Origin: Commensalibacter papalotli (ex Servin-Garciduenas et al. 2014)
Lineage (GTDB): Bacteria > Pseudomonadota > Alphaproteobacteria > Acetobacterales > Acetobacteraceae
Direction of reading: 5' to 3'
NCBI RefSeq assembly: GCF_000527695.1
Contig: NZ_ATSX01000001.1
Location: forward strand, 62,001-126,000
Length of the DNA stretch: 64,000 nucleotides
The position numbers and the translations under genes were made by a program. Shown piece after piece: positions 51,806 through 60,959 of the stretch. The notes under the pieces were generated by a model that saw nothing but the letters and a program-made list of their open reading frames with translations, searched no databases and was not told the origin of the DNA. Positions within the stretch are counted from its first letter, which is position 1. Each line of letters begins with the position of its first letter.

Positions 51806-54800
51806 GTTGTTGCCCTTTGTGAGATGAGAAGAAACGTTTAAATGGTCGCCATTTACCCAGCCTATCCATATAAAGATAAATTACGGGTGTGGTGTATAAG
51901 GTAAGTGCTTGGCTCATAATTAACCCCCCAACAATAGCTATTCCCAATGGTTGACGAATTTCGCTGGCATATCCCGTTGCAATGATCAGAGGAACACTTC
52001 CAAAAGCTGCTGCGATAGTAGTCATCATAATCGGGCGAAAGCGTAATTTACAAGCTAAGATAATAGCGTCTTTTGCAGGCATATTATCCATTTTTTCAGC
52101 ATTAATAGCGAAATCAACCAGTAAAATCGCATTCTTTTTGACAATACCAATCAAAAGAATAATACCGATCAAAGCTATAACCGTAAATTCTTGACCGAAG
52201 AAATCTAGTGCTAATAAAGCTCCAACGCCAGCAGAGGGTAAAGTCGAAAGAATAGTAATAGGATGAATATAACTTTCATACAAAATACCGAGGGTGACAT
52301 AAACTGCAAGAATAGCAGCAAGGATTAAAACCAGACTGTTACTGTTACTTTGTTGAAACTGAGCAGCGTTACCAGCAAAGCTGCCTGAGATATTTTTAGG
52401 TAGATGAATTTTAACGGTTTCAGATTTAATCAGCTGAACGGCATCGCTGAGCGATTTACCTTTGACAAGGTTAAAGGATATGGTTGCAGATACAAATAAA
52501 CCTTGATGATTAACACTTAATGAAGTTAAAGCAGGTTTTTTATGACTGACAATAGATAAAGGCACCATCGTTTGACTGGTGGTAGAGACCGCAGATCCAT
52601 TCGATGCTCCATTTCCACCAGCCAGTTGATTGGCAATTTGGTTTTTAAAGTTTTGTTGGTTAACTTGATCTTCTAGACTAAGGCTGCTCGGGTTTGAAAC
52701 ACGTATAGTATTAGAGGTTGCGCCGCCTCCTGCCGTTCCACCAGAAATACTGACCCATGTTTGTTTTAAAATATTCGAATTTTCTGAATATTTAGGGTCA
52801 ACCTCCATAATAACGCGGTATTGATTAAGCGGGTTATAAATAACCGATGCAGCTCTTTGGCCAAAAGCATCATAAAGCGTATTAGAAATCAATTGAGGGG
52901 TAATTTGAAGGCGAGGGGCAGTATCTCTCAGAATATCAACATCAATTGCTTCACCGCCTTGTTGTACATCAGAGGAAACATCTCTGAGAATATCAGGATG
53001 TTTTTGTAAGGCACTGACGAGTTTAGGGGTCCAGTCATATAAATTTTTAGAAGAGTCACTTTCCAATGTATATTGATATTCTGCATTGCTGGAACGCCCT
53101 CCAGAGCGAACCATGCCAGGAATCGTCATATAAAATTTTGCACCGACCAAATTATTAAGTTTTTTAGAAATACGAGCAACAGTTTCTTGAATTGAATGGT
53201 TACGATCGCCCTTATCAATTAACTGAATAAACATACTGCCTTGGTTGACGGCTCTTCCCCCTGTAAAAGCGGAAATAGATTGTACATCTTTGTCAGAGAC
53301 AATAATATTTTGGACTTCAATAATTTTCTTTCTCATATTTTGAAAGGAAATAGATTGATCTCCTTGTAAGTGACAGATTAGCAGCCCTGTATCTTGCTCT
53401 GGAAAGAAACCTTTTGGCATAGTGATAAAGAGAAAGACCATAAGGATAATCGTCGCAGGGATAGACAGGACGACTAGTACAGGATGTTTTAAGGCGGTCT
53501 TTAAAGTATCTTGGTAAAAATAGCTAAGCCCATTTAAAAATGCTTCGCATCCATGGCTTAGTTTTTCAGTGAATGTTGGTGTTGAGTTTTTCTTTTTAGC
53601 TGATGGGCGTGATAAAATATACGCACACATCATAGGGGTTAATGTCAAAGATAAAAGCAAAGAGGCCAATAAAGCGATTGATAAAGTCATTGCGAATTCA
53701 TGAAATAATCTTCCGACCATACCTCCCATAAAGAGAATAGGTAAAAAGACTGCAATCAAAGAAACTGTGATTGAGATAACCGTAAAAGAAATTTCTTTTG
53801 CACCGTAAAGGGCAGCTTTTTTTGGAGATAAGCCTGCTTCTATATGACGGTTGATATTCTCTAAAACAACAATCGCATCATCCACAACAAATCCCGTGGA
53901 AATCGTCAGTGCCATCAAAGAAAAATTATTTAAAGAATAGCCTAATAATTTCATCATACCAAAGGTGGCAATGATAGATGTTGGCACGACAATGGCGGGG
54001 ATAATTAAAGAGCGTAGATCTCTTAAAAAGAATAATACAACAATGACAACTAACACCACAGACAGAATCAATGTCATCTGTGTATCTGCTAATGATGCAC
54101 GAATGGTTAAAGAACGATCAATGGCAACATGAATATTAATATCTGGTGAGGATGACGCTTGAATTTGAGGAAGCCTGGCGTTAATCGCATCAGTTGTGTC
54201 AATTATATTTGCCCCAGCTTGTGGAAAGATAACGGCAATAATTGAGGGTTCATTATTATAGAATCCAGCATTATGAATATCTTCAACACTATCCGTGATA
54301 GTAGCGACATTTTTCAACATCACAGGGGCGTTGTTACGATATGCAATAACGATGCTTTTATAATCATCGGCCTTAGGAGCTTGATCATTTGTGGCAATTT
54401 CAAAGCGTTTATTGCCTTCATCAATAAACCCTTTTGGGGTATGTGCATTTGTAGAGGCAAGGGCAGCCCTGACATCTTCAAAGCCAATACCATATTTAAA
54501 TAGAGGAAAAGGATTTAAATCAATTCGAACAGCGGGTAAAGAGCTGCCACCAATTTCAACTTGTCCAACACCTTCAACAGCTGAAATTTGTTGTTGTAAA
54601 ACATTAGTAGTGTAGTCATAAAGCTGTGCAAGTGTTTTAGTTTTAGAAGTAATCGCAATAATCATAATCGGTGCAGCCGCAGGATTCATCTTGAAATAAG
54701 ATGGATTAGACCGCATCGAGGTTGGTAAATCGGCTCTGGCAGCTTGCAAAGCGGCTTGGACATCGCGCGCCGCGCTATTAACATCACGGGACAGATCAAA

Positions 54801-55082
54801 TTGCATAATAATTCTGACCTGTCCCTGAGTGGATTGCGAGGTCATTTCATTCGTGCCAGGTATTTGTCCTAGTCTTTTCTCCAAAGGGGCTGCAATAGAG
54901 GATGCAATTTGTTCTGGTGTTCCTCCTGCTTGTTGAGCTCTGATCATAATCACAGGCATATCAACATTAGGTAAGTCTGCAATAGGTAATAACCGATACC
55001 CCAAGATCCCGCTTAATAATAACGCAATCGTTAGTAAAATAGTACCAATGGGACGTTTAATAAAAAGCTTGGAAATATTCAT
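51798..55082 (-). CDS. mdtC: RND efflux permease, MdtC/MuxC-like
   Basis: This 1094-aa RND pump is the second of two permeases in one operon, as in E. coli mdtABC and Pseudomonas muxABC, where two different permeases form a mixed trimer. It begins 'MNISKLFIKRPIGTILLTIA', has the proton-relay pair Asp401-Asp402 in 'TGFVVDDAIVVLENINRHIE', and a loop insert rich in Gly/Ser/Asn (about residues 775-850) that makes it longer than MdtC (1025 aa). It overlaps the first permease gene by 4 bp. The known substrates of the family (bile salts, novobiocin and others) are not evidence for this one. Confidence 0.9.
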   Translation of the reverse strand: MNISKLFIKRPIGTILLTIALLLSGILGYRLLPIADLPNVDMPVIMIRAQQAGGTPEQIASSIAAPLEKRLGQIPGTNEMTSQSTQGQVRIIMQFDLSRDVNSAARDVQAALQAARADLPTSMRSNPSYFKMNPAAAPIMIIAITSKTKTLAQLYDYTTNVLQQQISAVEGVGQVEIGGSSLPAVRIDLNPFPLFKYGIGFEDVRAALASTNAHTPKGFIDEGNKRFEIATNDQAPKADDYKSIVIAYRNNAPVMLKNVATITDSVEDIHNAGFYNNEPSIIAVIFPQAGANIIDTTDAINARLPQIQASSSPDINIHVAIDRSLTIRASLADTQMTLILSVVLVVIVVLFFLRDLRSLIIPAIVVPTSIIATFGMMKLLGYSLNNFSLMALTISTGFVVDDAIVVLENINRHIEAGLSPKKAALYGAKEISFTVISITVSLIAVFLPILFMGGMVGRLFHEFAMTLSIALLASLLLSLTLTPMMCAYILSRPSAKKKNSTPTFTEKLSHGCEAFLNGLSYFYQDTLKTALKHPVLVVLSIPATIILMVFLFITMPKGFFPEQDTGLLICHLQGDQSISFQNMRKKIIEVQNIIVSDKDVQSISAFTGGRAVNQGSMFIQLIDKGDRNHSIQETVARISKKLNNLVGAKFYMTIPGMVRSGGRSSNAEYQYTLESDSSKNLYDWTPKLVSALQKHPDILRDVSSDVQQGGEAIDVDILRDTAPRLQITPQLISNTLYDAFGQRAASVIYNPLNQYRVIMEVDPKYSENSNILKQTWVSISGGTAGGGATSNTIRVSNPSSLSLEDQVNQQNFKNQIANQLAGGNGASNGSAVSTTSQTMVPLSIVSHKKPALTSLSVNHQGLFVSATISFNLVKGKSLSDAVQLIKSETVKIHLPKNISGSFAGNAAQFQQSNSNSLVLILAAILAVYVTLGILYESYIHPITILSTLPSAGVGALLALDFFGQEFTVIALIGIILLIGIVKKNAILLVDFAINAEKMDNMPAKDAIILACKLRFRPIMMTTIAAAFGSVPLIIATGYASEIRQPLGIAIVGGLIMSQALTLYTTPVIYLYMDRLGKWRPFKRFFSSHKGQQRV

Positions 55083-58000
55083 TGCCCAGCTTTCTGCGAA
55101 GAATGTTTTTGCCGATAGCGTGATAAGCTGCGTTTACGCAGCCATAGACTGATCCGTTCCATGTATAAATAAACTACGGGAATGGTAAATAAGGTTAAGA
55201 GTTGACTGGCGACCAATCCCCAAAAGATACATACCCCCAAAGGGTGACGTAATTCTGATCCCGTGCCTGTACCAAGCATCATCGGAACTGCGGCAAACAT
55301 TGCGGCCAAAGTTGTCATTAAAATTGGGCGAAAACGCAGTAATGCTGCTTGATGAATGGCTTCTAAAGAAGATTTTTTTTCAACTCTTTCTGCTTCTAGG
55401 GCAAAGTCGATCATCATAATGGCATTCTTTTTAACAATACCAATAAGCAGCACAATACCAATAATTCCCATAATATCGAGGTTACTGCCATCTATCCACA
55501 ATGCAAATAACGCCCCAATAGCAGCAGAAGGGAGGGTGGAAAGAATAGTAATAGGATGGATAAAGCTTTCGTATAAAATTCCCAGCACAATATAAACAGC
55601 GACTACAGCAGCGATAATTAAAAATAGTTCATTACTTAGGCTTTTTTCAAAAGCTGATGCTATCCCTTGAAAGTTGGTAACGAAACTTTTGGGTAGGTTA
55701 AGCTCTTTTTCTGCTTGGGTAATAGCTCTTGTTGCCTCTCCTAAAGATGCGTGATTAGCAACGTTAAATGAAATGGTTGTAGCAGGGAATTGCTTGTAAT
55801 GTGTCAACAATAAAGGTGCTGTTGAGTATTCAACCCTGGTAACCCCAAGTAATGGGACCAAACCAGCAGTTGGATTTCGTGTTGGGCCACTGGTGCTGGT
55901 AGAGCCACCACTAATCCCAGGAAGATATAGTTGACTTAAGGATTTAATTTGTTTTTGGAATTTTGGTTCCGATTCAAGAATAATCCTGTATTGATTAGAC
56001 TGAGTATAAATTGTAGAAATCTGACGCTGGCCAAATGAATCATAGAGAACATTATCAATAGTTTGAGGTGTGATAGAGTATCTTGCTCCGGTGGTACGGT
56101 CTAAGAGAACGTTGGCAACCAGACCTTCTGATTGAAGATCAGAGGTAATATCTGTTAAAATAGGGTTTTGTTTGAGTTTTTCAACAATACGAGGAACCCA
56201 TACTTTAAATTGGTCATAATCGGGGTTCTCTAGTAGAAATTGATATTGTGTGGCACTAAAGGATGTTTCAAGAGATAAATCTTGAACAGGTTGAAGATAA
56301 AGTTGTGTACCAATGACTTGATGTGCTGCTAGACTAATTCTTTTAGAGATCTCTTCGGCGGTAGCAGAGCGCTTACTGCGTTCTTTTAAATTGACTAAAA
56401 AACGTCCCTGATTGATGGTCATGTTTTGTCCATCAATTCCTATAAAAGAGGAAAGACTGACAACATCAGGGTCTTTTAAAATAACATTTGCCAGCTCTTG
56501 TTGTTTTTTAGATACAATCTGCAAAGAAGACGTCTGTGACATTACAGACATTCCTTGCAAGATGCCATTATCTTGAACGGGGAAAAATCCTTTGGGGATA
56601 TAATAAGCTAAAATAAAAGTCAGGAATAAAGTACAAATAGTAACAGTTAAAGTAGCAGGTTGATGGCGAAAAACAAATTGCAATCCACGATCATAAAGGG
56701 CAATTGTCTTGTGAATCAAACGGTCAAAGAATGTGTCTTTTTGATGAACTTCGTGTTGTTCTTTTAACATACGTGCGCATAACATCGGCACAAGGGTCAA
56801 GGAGACAATTGCAGAGATCATGATAGTTACAGATAAAGTGACTGCAAATTCATAAAATAACCGTCCAATAACATCTCCCATGAACAGTAAAGGGATTAAA
56901 ACTGCAATGAGTGAAATGGTCAAAGAAATAATAGTAAATCCAATTTCAGCAGATCCTTTAAGAGCTGCGGTCATTCGATCTTCACCCATTTCAATATAAC
57001 GGCTGATATTTTCAATCATAACGATGGCATCATCTACAACAAACCCAGTTGCAATGGTTAATGCCATTAAGGATAAGTTATCCAGTGAAAATCCCAGCAA
57101 ATACATAATAGCCAAGGTTCCGATTAAGGATAAAGGCACAGAAAGACTAGGGATGATGGTAGCAGGAATATTTTTTAAAAAAATGAAAATAACCCCAATA
57201 ACCAAGAGCACAGCCAGAAACAATTCTAATTTTACATCGTGAATAGAAGCCCGAATGGTTATTGTACGATCTGTTAATGGAATAATAGAGATTCCAGTAG
57301 GTAAAGAGTTTTCTAGTTGTGGCAGAATAGCTTTGATATTATCAACCACATTAACAACATTAGCACTCGGTTGGCGTTGCACATTTAAAATTAAGGCCGG
57401 GGTTTTATTCGCCCATGCTTGCAGTTGAGTGTTTTCTGGCCCTTGTACAACTGTTGCCACGTCTCTTAGACGAATGGGTCCACCATTACTATAGGCAATA
57501 ATTTGATTTAAGAGTTGCTCTGGGCTTTTAATTTGTCCATTGACTTGTAAGGTAATGGAACGTTGTGGGCCGTCGAAATTCCCTGTGGGTGAATTGACAT
57601 TAACATTGCCGATAGTTGTACGTACACTGTCCAAATCAATACCATAGGATGTTAATTTGGGAATATTCATCTGCACGCGAATGGCTTTGCGTTGACCACC
57701 TGACAGGGTAACCAAACCTACGCCAGAGATTTGACTTATTTTAGCTGCTAACCTTGTGTTGACGTAATCTTCAACCTCGGTCAAAGGGAGCGTTGAGGAC
57801 GTGATGCCTAGGGTAAAAATAGGTGTATCTGCAGGGTTGACCTTGGCGTAAATAGGGGGTGTTGGTAGATCAGAAGGGAGTAAAGAATTGGCTTGGTTAA
57901 TTCCCTCTTGCACTTCTTGTGAAGCAACATCCATGGACATGTTCAAATTAAAACGCAGAGTAATAACGGATGCACCTCCAGAAGATTGAGAGGTCATTTC

Positions 58001-58234
58001 ATCCAAGCCTGGTATTTTGCCCAGCTGTGTTTCCAAAGGGGCAGTGACAGAAGTCATCATAACCTCTGAGCTAGCACCTGGATAAAACGTCGAAACTACA
58101 ATTGTTGGATAATCTACCTGAGGCAAAGCAGATAAAGGTAAAAAACGGTAGCCTAATATTCCACAAATCAGAATAGCAAGCATGAGCAAAGTTGTTGCTA
58201 CGGGGCGCAGAATAAAAAGGCGTGAAGGATTCAT
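55079..58234 (-). CDS. mdtB: RND efflux permease, MdtB/MuxB-like
   Basis: The 1051-aa product is the first permease of the operon. It begins 'MNPSRLFILRPVATTLLMLA', has 'LPQVDYPTIVVSTFYPGASS' (the family's early periplasmic motif) and the relay pair Asp401-Asp402 in 'TGFVVDDAIVMIENISRYIE'. It is about as similar to its neighbour as MdtB is to MdtC, by eye. The coding start follows the adaptor stop by 31 bp and its end overlaps the next permease start by 4 bp. Confidence 0.91.
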   Translation of the reverse strand: MNPSRLFILRPVATTLLMLAILICGILGYRFLPLSALPQVDYPTIVVSTFYPGASSEVMMTSVTAPLETQLGKIPGLDEMTSQSSGGASVITLRFNLNMSMDVASQEVQEGINQANSLLPSDLPTPPIYAKVNPADTPIFTLGITSSTLPLTEVEDYVNTRLAAKISQISGVGLVTLSGGQRKAIRVQMNIPKLTSYGIDLDSVRTTIGNVNVNSPTGNFDGPQRSITLQVNGQIKSPEQLLNQIIAYSNGGPIRLRDVATVVQGPENTQLQAWANKTPALILNVQRQPSANVVNVVDNIKAILPQLENSLPTGISIIPLTDRTITIRASIHDVKLELFLAVLLVIGVIFIFLKNIPATIIPSLSVPLSLIGTLAIMYLLGFSLDNLSLMALTIATGFVVDDAIVMIENISRYIEMGEDRMTAALKGSAEIGFTIISLTISLIAVLIPLLFMGDVIGRLFYEFAVTLSVTIMISAIVSLTLVPMLCARMLKEQHEVHQKDTFFDRLIHKTIALYDRGLQFVFRHQPATLTVTICTLFLTFILAYYIPKGFFPVQDNGILQGMSVMSQTSSLQIVSKKQQELANVILKDPDVVSLSSFIGIDGQNMTINQGRFLVNLKERSKRSATAEEISKRISLAAHQVIGTQLYLQPVQDLSLETSFSATQYQFLLENPDYDQFKVWVPRIVEKLKQNPILTDITSDLQSEGLVANVLLDRTTGARYSITPQTIDNVLYDSFGQRQISTIYTQSNQYRIILESEPKFQKQIKSLSQLYLPGISGGSTSTSGPTRNPTAGLVPLLGVTRVEYSTAPLLLTHYKQFPATTISFNVANHASLGEATRAITQAEKELNLPKSFVTNFQGIASAFEKSLSNELFLIIAAVVAVYIVLGILYESFIHPITILSTLPSAAIGALFALWIDGSNLDIMGIIGIVLLIGIVKKNAIMMIDFALEAERVEKKSSLEAIHQAALLRFRPILMTTLAAMFAAVPMMLGTGTGSELRHPLGVCIFWGLVASQLLTLFTIPVVYLYMERISLWLRKRSLSRYRQKHSSQKAGQ

Positions 58235-58265
58235 CAGAATTATCCAAACTTAACGAGTAATAAAA

Positions 58266-59462
58266 TTATTGAGGATCTTGGGGAATCGTTACTTTTGCAC
58301 CGTTACGCAGCTGATCAATGCCGTCTGTAACGACTTTATCATTTAATTTTAACCCAGTTTCAATAACAGTATATTCTCCGTCATTATATCCTGTTTTAAT
58401 ATTTTGCAGCTTGACTGTAGAATTATCCTGAACGGTATAGACAAAAGACCCATCAGGTCCTGTTTGAATAGCATTATTCGGCACGGTTAGCACGTTATGA
58501 AGGGTTTCTACTAAAATATGTGCATTTACAAATTGATTAGGGAACAATTCCCAATTAGCATTTGGGAAAATTGCACGCATCCTTACTGTGCCTGTTGAAG
58601 TATCAATTTGACTATCAATAACGCTGGTCTTCCCATCGGCAAGTTTGGTTGTGTTATCGCTATTCCATGCTTCTACAGAGAGTTCAGGTTGTTTTTTTAA
58701 AGCATCTAATACCATACTTAGTTTATTTTCTGGTACAGTTAAAATAACAGAAATAGGGGTCATTTGCGTTAAAATAGCAATTCCATTACTTTGACCCTCG
58801 GTTACATAATTTCCAGCATCAACTTGCCTAATTCCAATTCGCCCATCGGCAGATGCGCGAATATGAGAATACATAATATTCAACTCTTGTTGCTTGATTA
58901 AGGCTTCATCAGCTTTGATTTGTCCCTCAAGTTGGGCAACTTTATATTGTTGATCCTGAGCAGTCATGGGGGCGATGCTATTTTGTTTTAATAGCTGTTG
59001 ATAGCGTGCATTATCAAGTTTGGCTTGTTTAAGTAATGCTTGGTCTGCTTTTAATGTACCTTCATATTGTGCTTTTAGCGCTTCATATGGACGAGGATCA
59101 ATCAAAGCAAGTAAATCGCCTTTTTTAACTTTTTGTCCCTCTGTAAAATAAACATCTTGTAAGTATCCAGATGTTCTGGCTGGAACGGTAATATTGGCAA
59201 TGGGGATGACGGTACCGAGTTCAGTAAAAATAACGGGGATATCTGTATTTTTTGCCACCGCTATGGCAACAGGTTTGGGCAGAGCCTCTATTTTTTTCTC
59301 TGAGCTTGAAAAGGAAGAGTGGATAAAACGATATCCAATAACCAAAATAATAAGCAAAATAATCAGTAATAAAATTCTTTTAATCCATCGATAATGACGA
59401 GGAGGAGCGGATATTGAAGTTTCTGAGTGATGATCATTTTGTGATGAGTTGGTCGGCGTCAT
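58266..59462 (-). CDS. mdtA: RND efflux periplasmic adaptor, MdtA/MuxA-like
   Basis: This 398-aa membrane-fusion protein leads the operon. A polar start of about 27 residues precedes an anchor helix (about 28-48). Then come 'ITVPARTSGYLQDVYFTEGQ' (lipoyl half), a coiled-coil hairpin with 'QAKLDNARYQQLLKQN', and the return 'HIRASADGRIGIRQVDAGNY'. The tail has no extended poly-Gln. The operon promoter should lie in the 296-bp gap shared with the divergent YqjD-like gene. Confidence 0.92.
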   Translation of the reverse strand: MTPTNSSQNDHHSETSISAPPRHYRWIKRILLLIILLIILVIGYRFIHSSFSSSEKKIEALPKPVAIAVAKNTDIPVIFTELGTVIPIANITVPARTSGYLQDVYFTEGQKVKKGDLLALIDPRPYEALKAQYEGTLKADQALLKQAKLDNARYQQLLKQNSIAPMTAQDQQYKVAQLEGQIKADEALIKQQELNIMYSHIRASADGRIGIRQVDAGNYVTEGQSNGIAILTQMTPISVILTVPENKLSMVLDALKKQPELSVEAWNSDNTTKLADGKTSVIDSQIDTSTGTVRMRAIFPNANWELFPNQFVNAHILVETLHNVLTVPNNAIQTGPDGSFVYTVQDNSTVKLQNIKTGYNDGEYTVIETGLKLNDKVVTDGIDQLRNGAKVTIPQDPQ

Positions 59463-59758
59463 TAATTTTACGATCTTTTAAAAGAGTTTTATTAAAATTA
59501 TATTTTTATTGAGTGCATTTTTAAGGCTTATTTGCATTAAAATAATGATTTTTTTATGACAGAGCTTACATAAAAACCAATAAATCATAATTTTGCTTAA
59601 AGATATAGTGTTTGGCGAAGATAAAAAACAGTGTTTTATATATTTTTCTATTGAAAATTAAGGATTTTATGGATTGAGTATGGACTTTGTTAAAGAGTGT
59701 TGCCATAATTAAAGTATCGAAGATATATCTAACGTTTTTTTAAGAGGAATGTCTTATT
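59463..59758. other. 296-bp divergent intergenic region
   Basis: This AT-rich gap separates the minus-strand efflux operon from the plus-strand YqjD-like gene. I see no coding frame, tRNA or hairpin. AAGAGGA at 59741-59747 gives the YqjD-like gene a ribosome-binding site. No confident -35/-10 pair or repeated operator was found. Confidence 0.5.
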
Positions 59759-60163
59759 ATGAGTAAAGATCTAAAAGATACAGTTAAAGAAGTCAGTGAC
59801 AAAGTTGATACTGCTATTGACCAAGGAAAAGACACATTAAAAGATACAGCTGATAAGGCAAAAGATAGTTTGCATGATTTTAAAAACGATGCCAAGGACA
59901 GTTACCACGATCTTAAAAATGATGCCAAAGATAGCTTTCATGATTTAAAAAATAAAGCAAATGATCATTTTTCTGGTTTTCAAGGTAAAGCTGAAGATTT
60001 TGCTGCTACTGCCGAAGATGAATTTAACCGTTTATATGGCGATGAAGGAAAATTAGAATCTATGGTTAATTTTGTGCGTGATCGTCCATTTCTTTCTTTG
60101 GGTGTTGCAGCGTTAGTAGGTATAGTTTTAACGAAGATGATCAGATGTTGTGGTCATAAATAA
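59759..60163 (+). CDS. YqjD/ElaB-like tail-anchored protein with LEA-like 11-residue repeats
   Basis: The 134-aa product is a charged, amphipathic helical protein with a C-terminal membrane segment at about 108-127 preceded by 'VRDRPF', the layout of the YqjD/ElaB/YgaM (DUF883) family, which anchors ribosomes or other partners to the inner membrane in E. coli. Residues 34-66 are three near-identical 11-mers (AKDSLHDFKND, AKDSYHDLKND, AKDSFHDLKNK) with a degenerate fourth at 67-77. The same 33-bp period shows in the DNA from 59858 to 59956. Repeats of this type also occur in group-3 LEA stress proteins. The tail ends 'IRCCGHK'. It has its own strong terminator. Confidence 0.8.
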   Translation: MSKDLKDTVKEVSDKVDTAIDQGKDTLKDTADKAKDSLHDFKNDAKDSYHDLKNDAKDSFHDLKNKANDHFSGFQGKAEDFAATAEDEFNRLYGDEGKLESMVNFVRDRPFLSLGVAALVGIVLTKMIRCCGHK

Positions 60164-60210
60164 CCTAATTTTATCAAACTATCTATTATATATGATTTAA
60201 ATATATAAGT

Positions 60211-60248
60211 AGCTATTTTTCTTTTTTTAAGAAAAATAGCTTTTTTTT
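60211..60248 (+). terminator. Intrinsic terminator after the YqjD-like gene
   Basis: AGCTATTTTTCTT (60211-60223) pairs with AAGAAAAATAGCT (60229-60241) across TTTTT, followed by a run of T to 60248. It lies 48 bases after the stop and isolates the gene from rnhB. Confidence 0.92.
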
Positions 60249-60326
60249 ATTTTCCCTCTATTTTTTTGCGACTCGTTGAGTATATTATGGTTTTATTTAA
60301 AACCGATACAGAGTATTCAAGCACAA

Positions 60327-60959
60327 ATGCACTATGCAATTGAAATAGCAGGCGTTGATGAGGTGGGCGTTGGATGTATTGCGGGCCCTGTTGTGGCCGC
60401 AGCAGTAATGTTCCAAGGTCTTATACCGAAAGAGTTACGATGCCGTTTAGATGATTCAAAAAAAGTAAAAATAGCTTTGAGAGAGCAAATTTTTATGCAA
60501 CTTATGAACTTGCCCCAAACTTACATTGGGATTGCAGCTGCCTCTGTTGCTGAAATTTTAGTATTGAATATTAAAAAAGCCGCAGGTTTGGCTATGCAAA
60601 GAGCTGTTCATAAACTCTCTTTATCGCCTAAACTTGTGCTAGTTGATGGGAATTCCTCTCCTGATTTTGGATGTATGGCGCAACCGATTATCAAAGGGGA
60701 TGGATTATCTTTTTCTATTGCAGCAGCTTCTATTGTTGCCAAAGTTATTCGTGATCGTTTAATGGCGCGATTATCCAAAAAATGGCCTGCTTATGGTTGG
60801 GATAAAAATGTTGGTTATCCAACGGTTTTTCATCGTCAAGCTTTGAAAGAGTATGGATGTTCTCCACATCATCGCCAAGGCTTTATTACTGTAAAACAGC
60901 TTTCTTTTCAAATGAATTTTCTAAATAAAAAGGCGGCATTCGTGTCGAAAATGTTATGA
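60327..60959 (+). CDS. rnhB: Ribonuclease HII with an altered GRG motif
   Basis: RNase HII removes single ribonucleotides and RNA from DNA. From the ATG at 60327 it is 210 aa, the family length; the frame is open back to a TTG at 60276 with no ribosome-binding site. The catalytic residues look present: Asp11 and Glu12 in 'GVDEVG', the aspartate in 'VLVDGN', and the 'SIAAASIVAKVIRDRLM' helix. The usual GRG after DE(V/A)-G is GVG (Gly14-Val15-Gly16), and the C-terminal 'HR..SF' is 'HRQGF'. It overlaps ccrM by 4 bp, the same pairing as in Caulobacter. Confidence 0.88.
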   Translation: MHYAIEIAGVDEVGVGCIAGPVVAAAVMFQGLIPKELRCRLDDSKKVKIALREQIFMQLMNLPQTYIGIAAASVAEILVLNIKKAAGLAMQRAVHKLSLSPKLVLVDGNSSPDFGCMAQPIIKGDGLSFSIAAASIVAKVIRDRLMARLSKKWPAYGWDKNVGYPTVFHRQALKEYGCSPHHRQGFITVKQLSFQMNFLNKKAAFVSKML

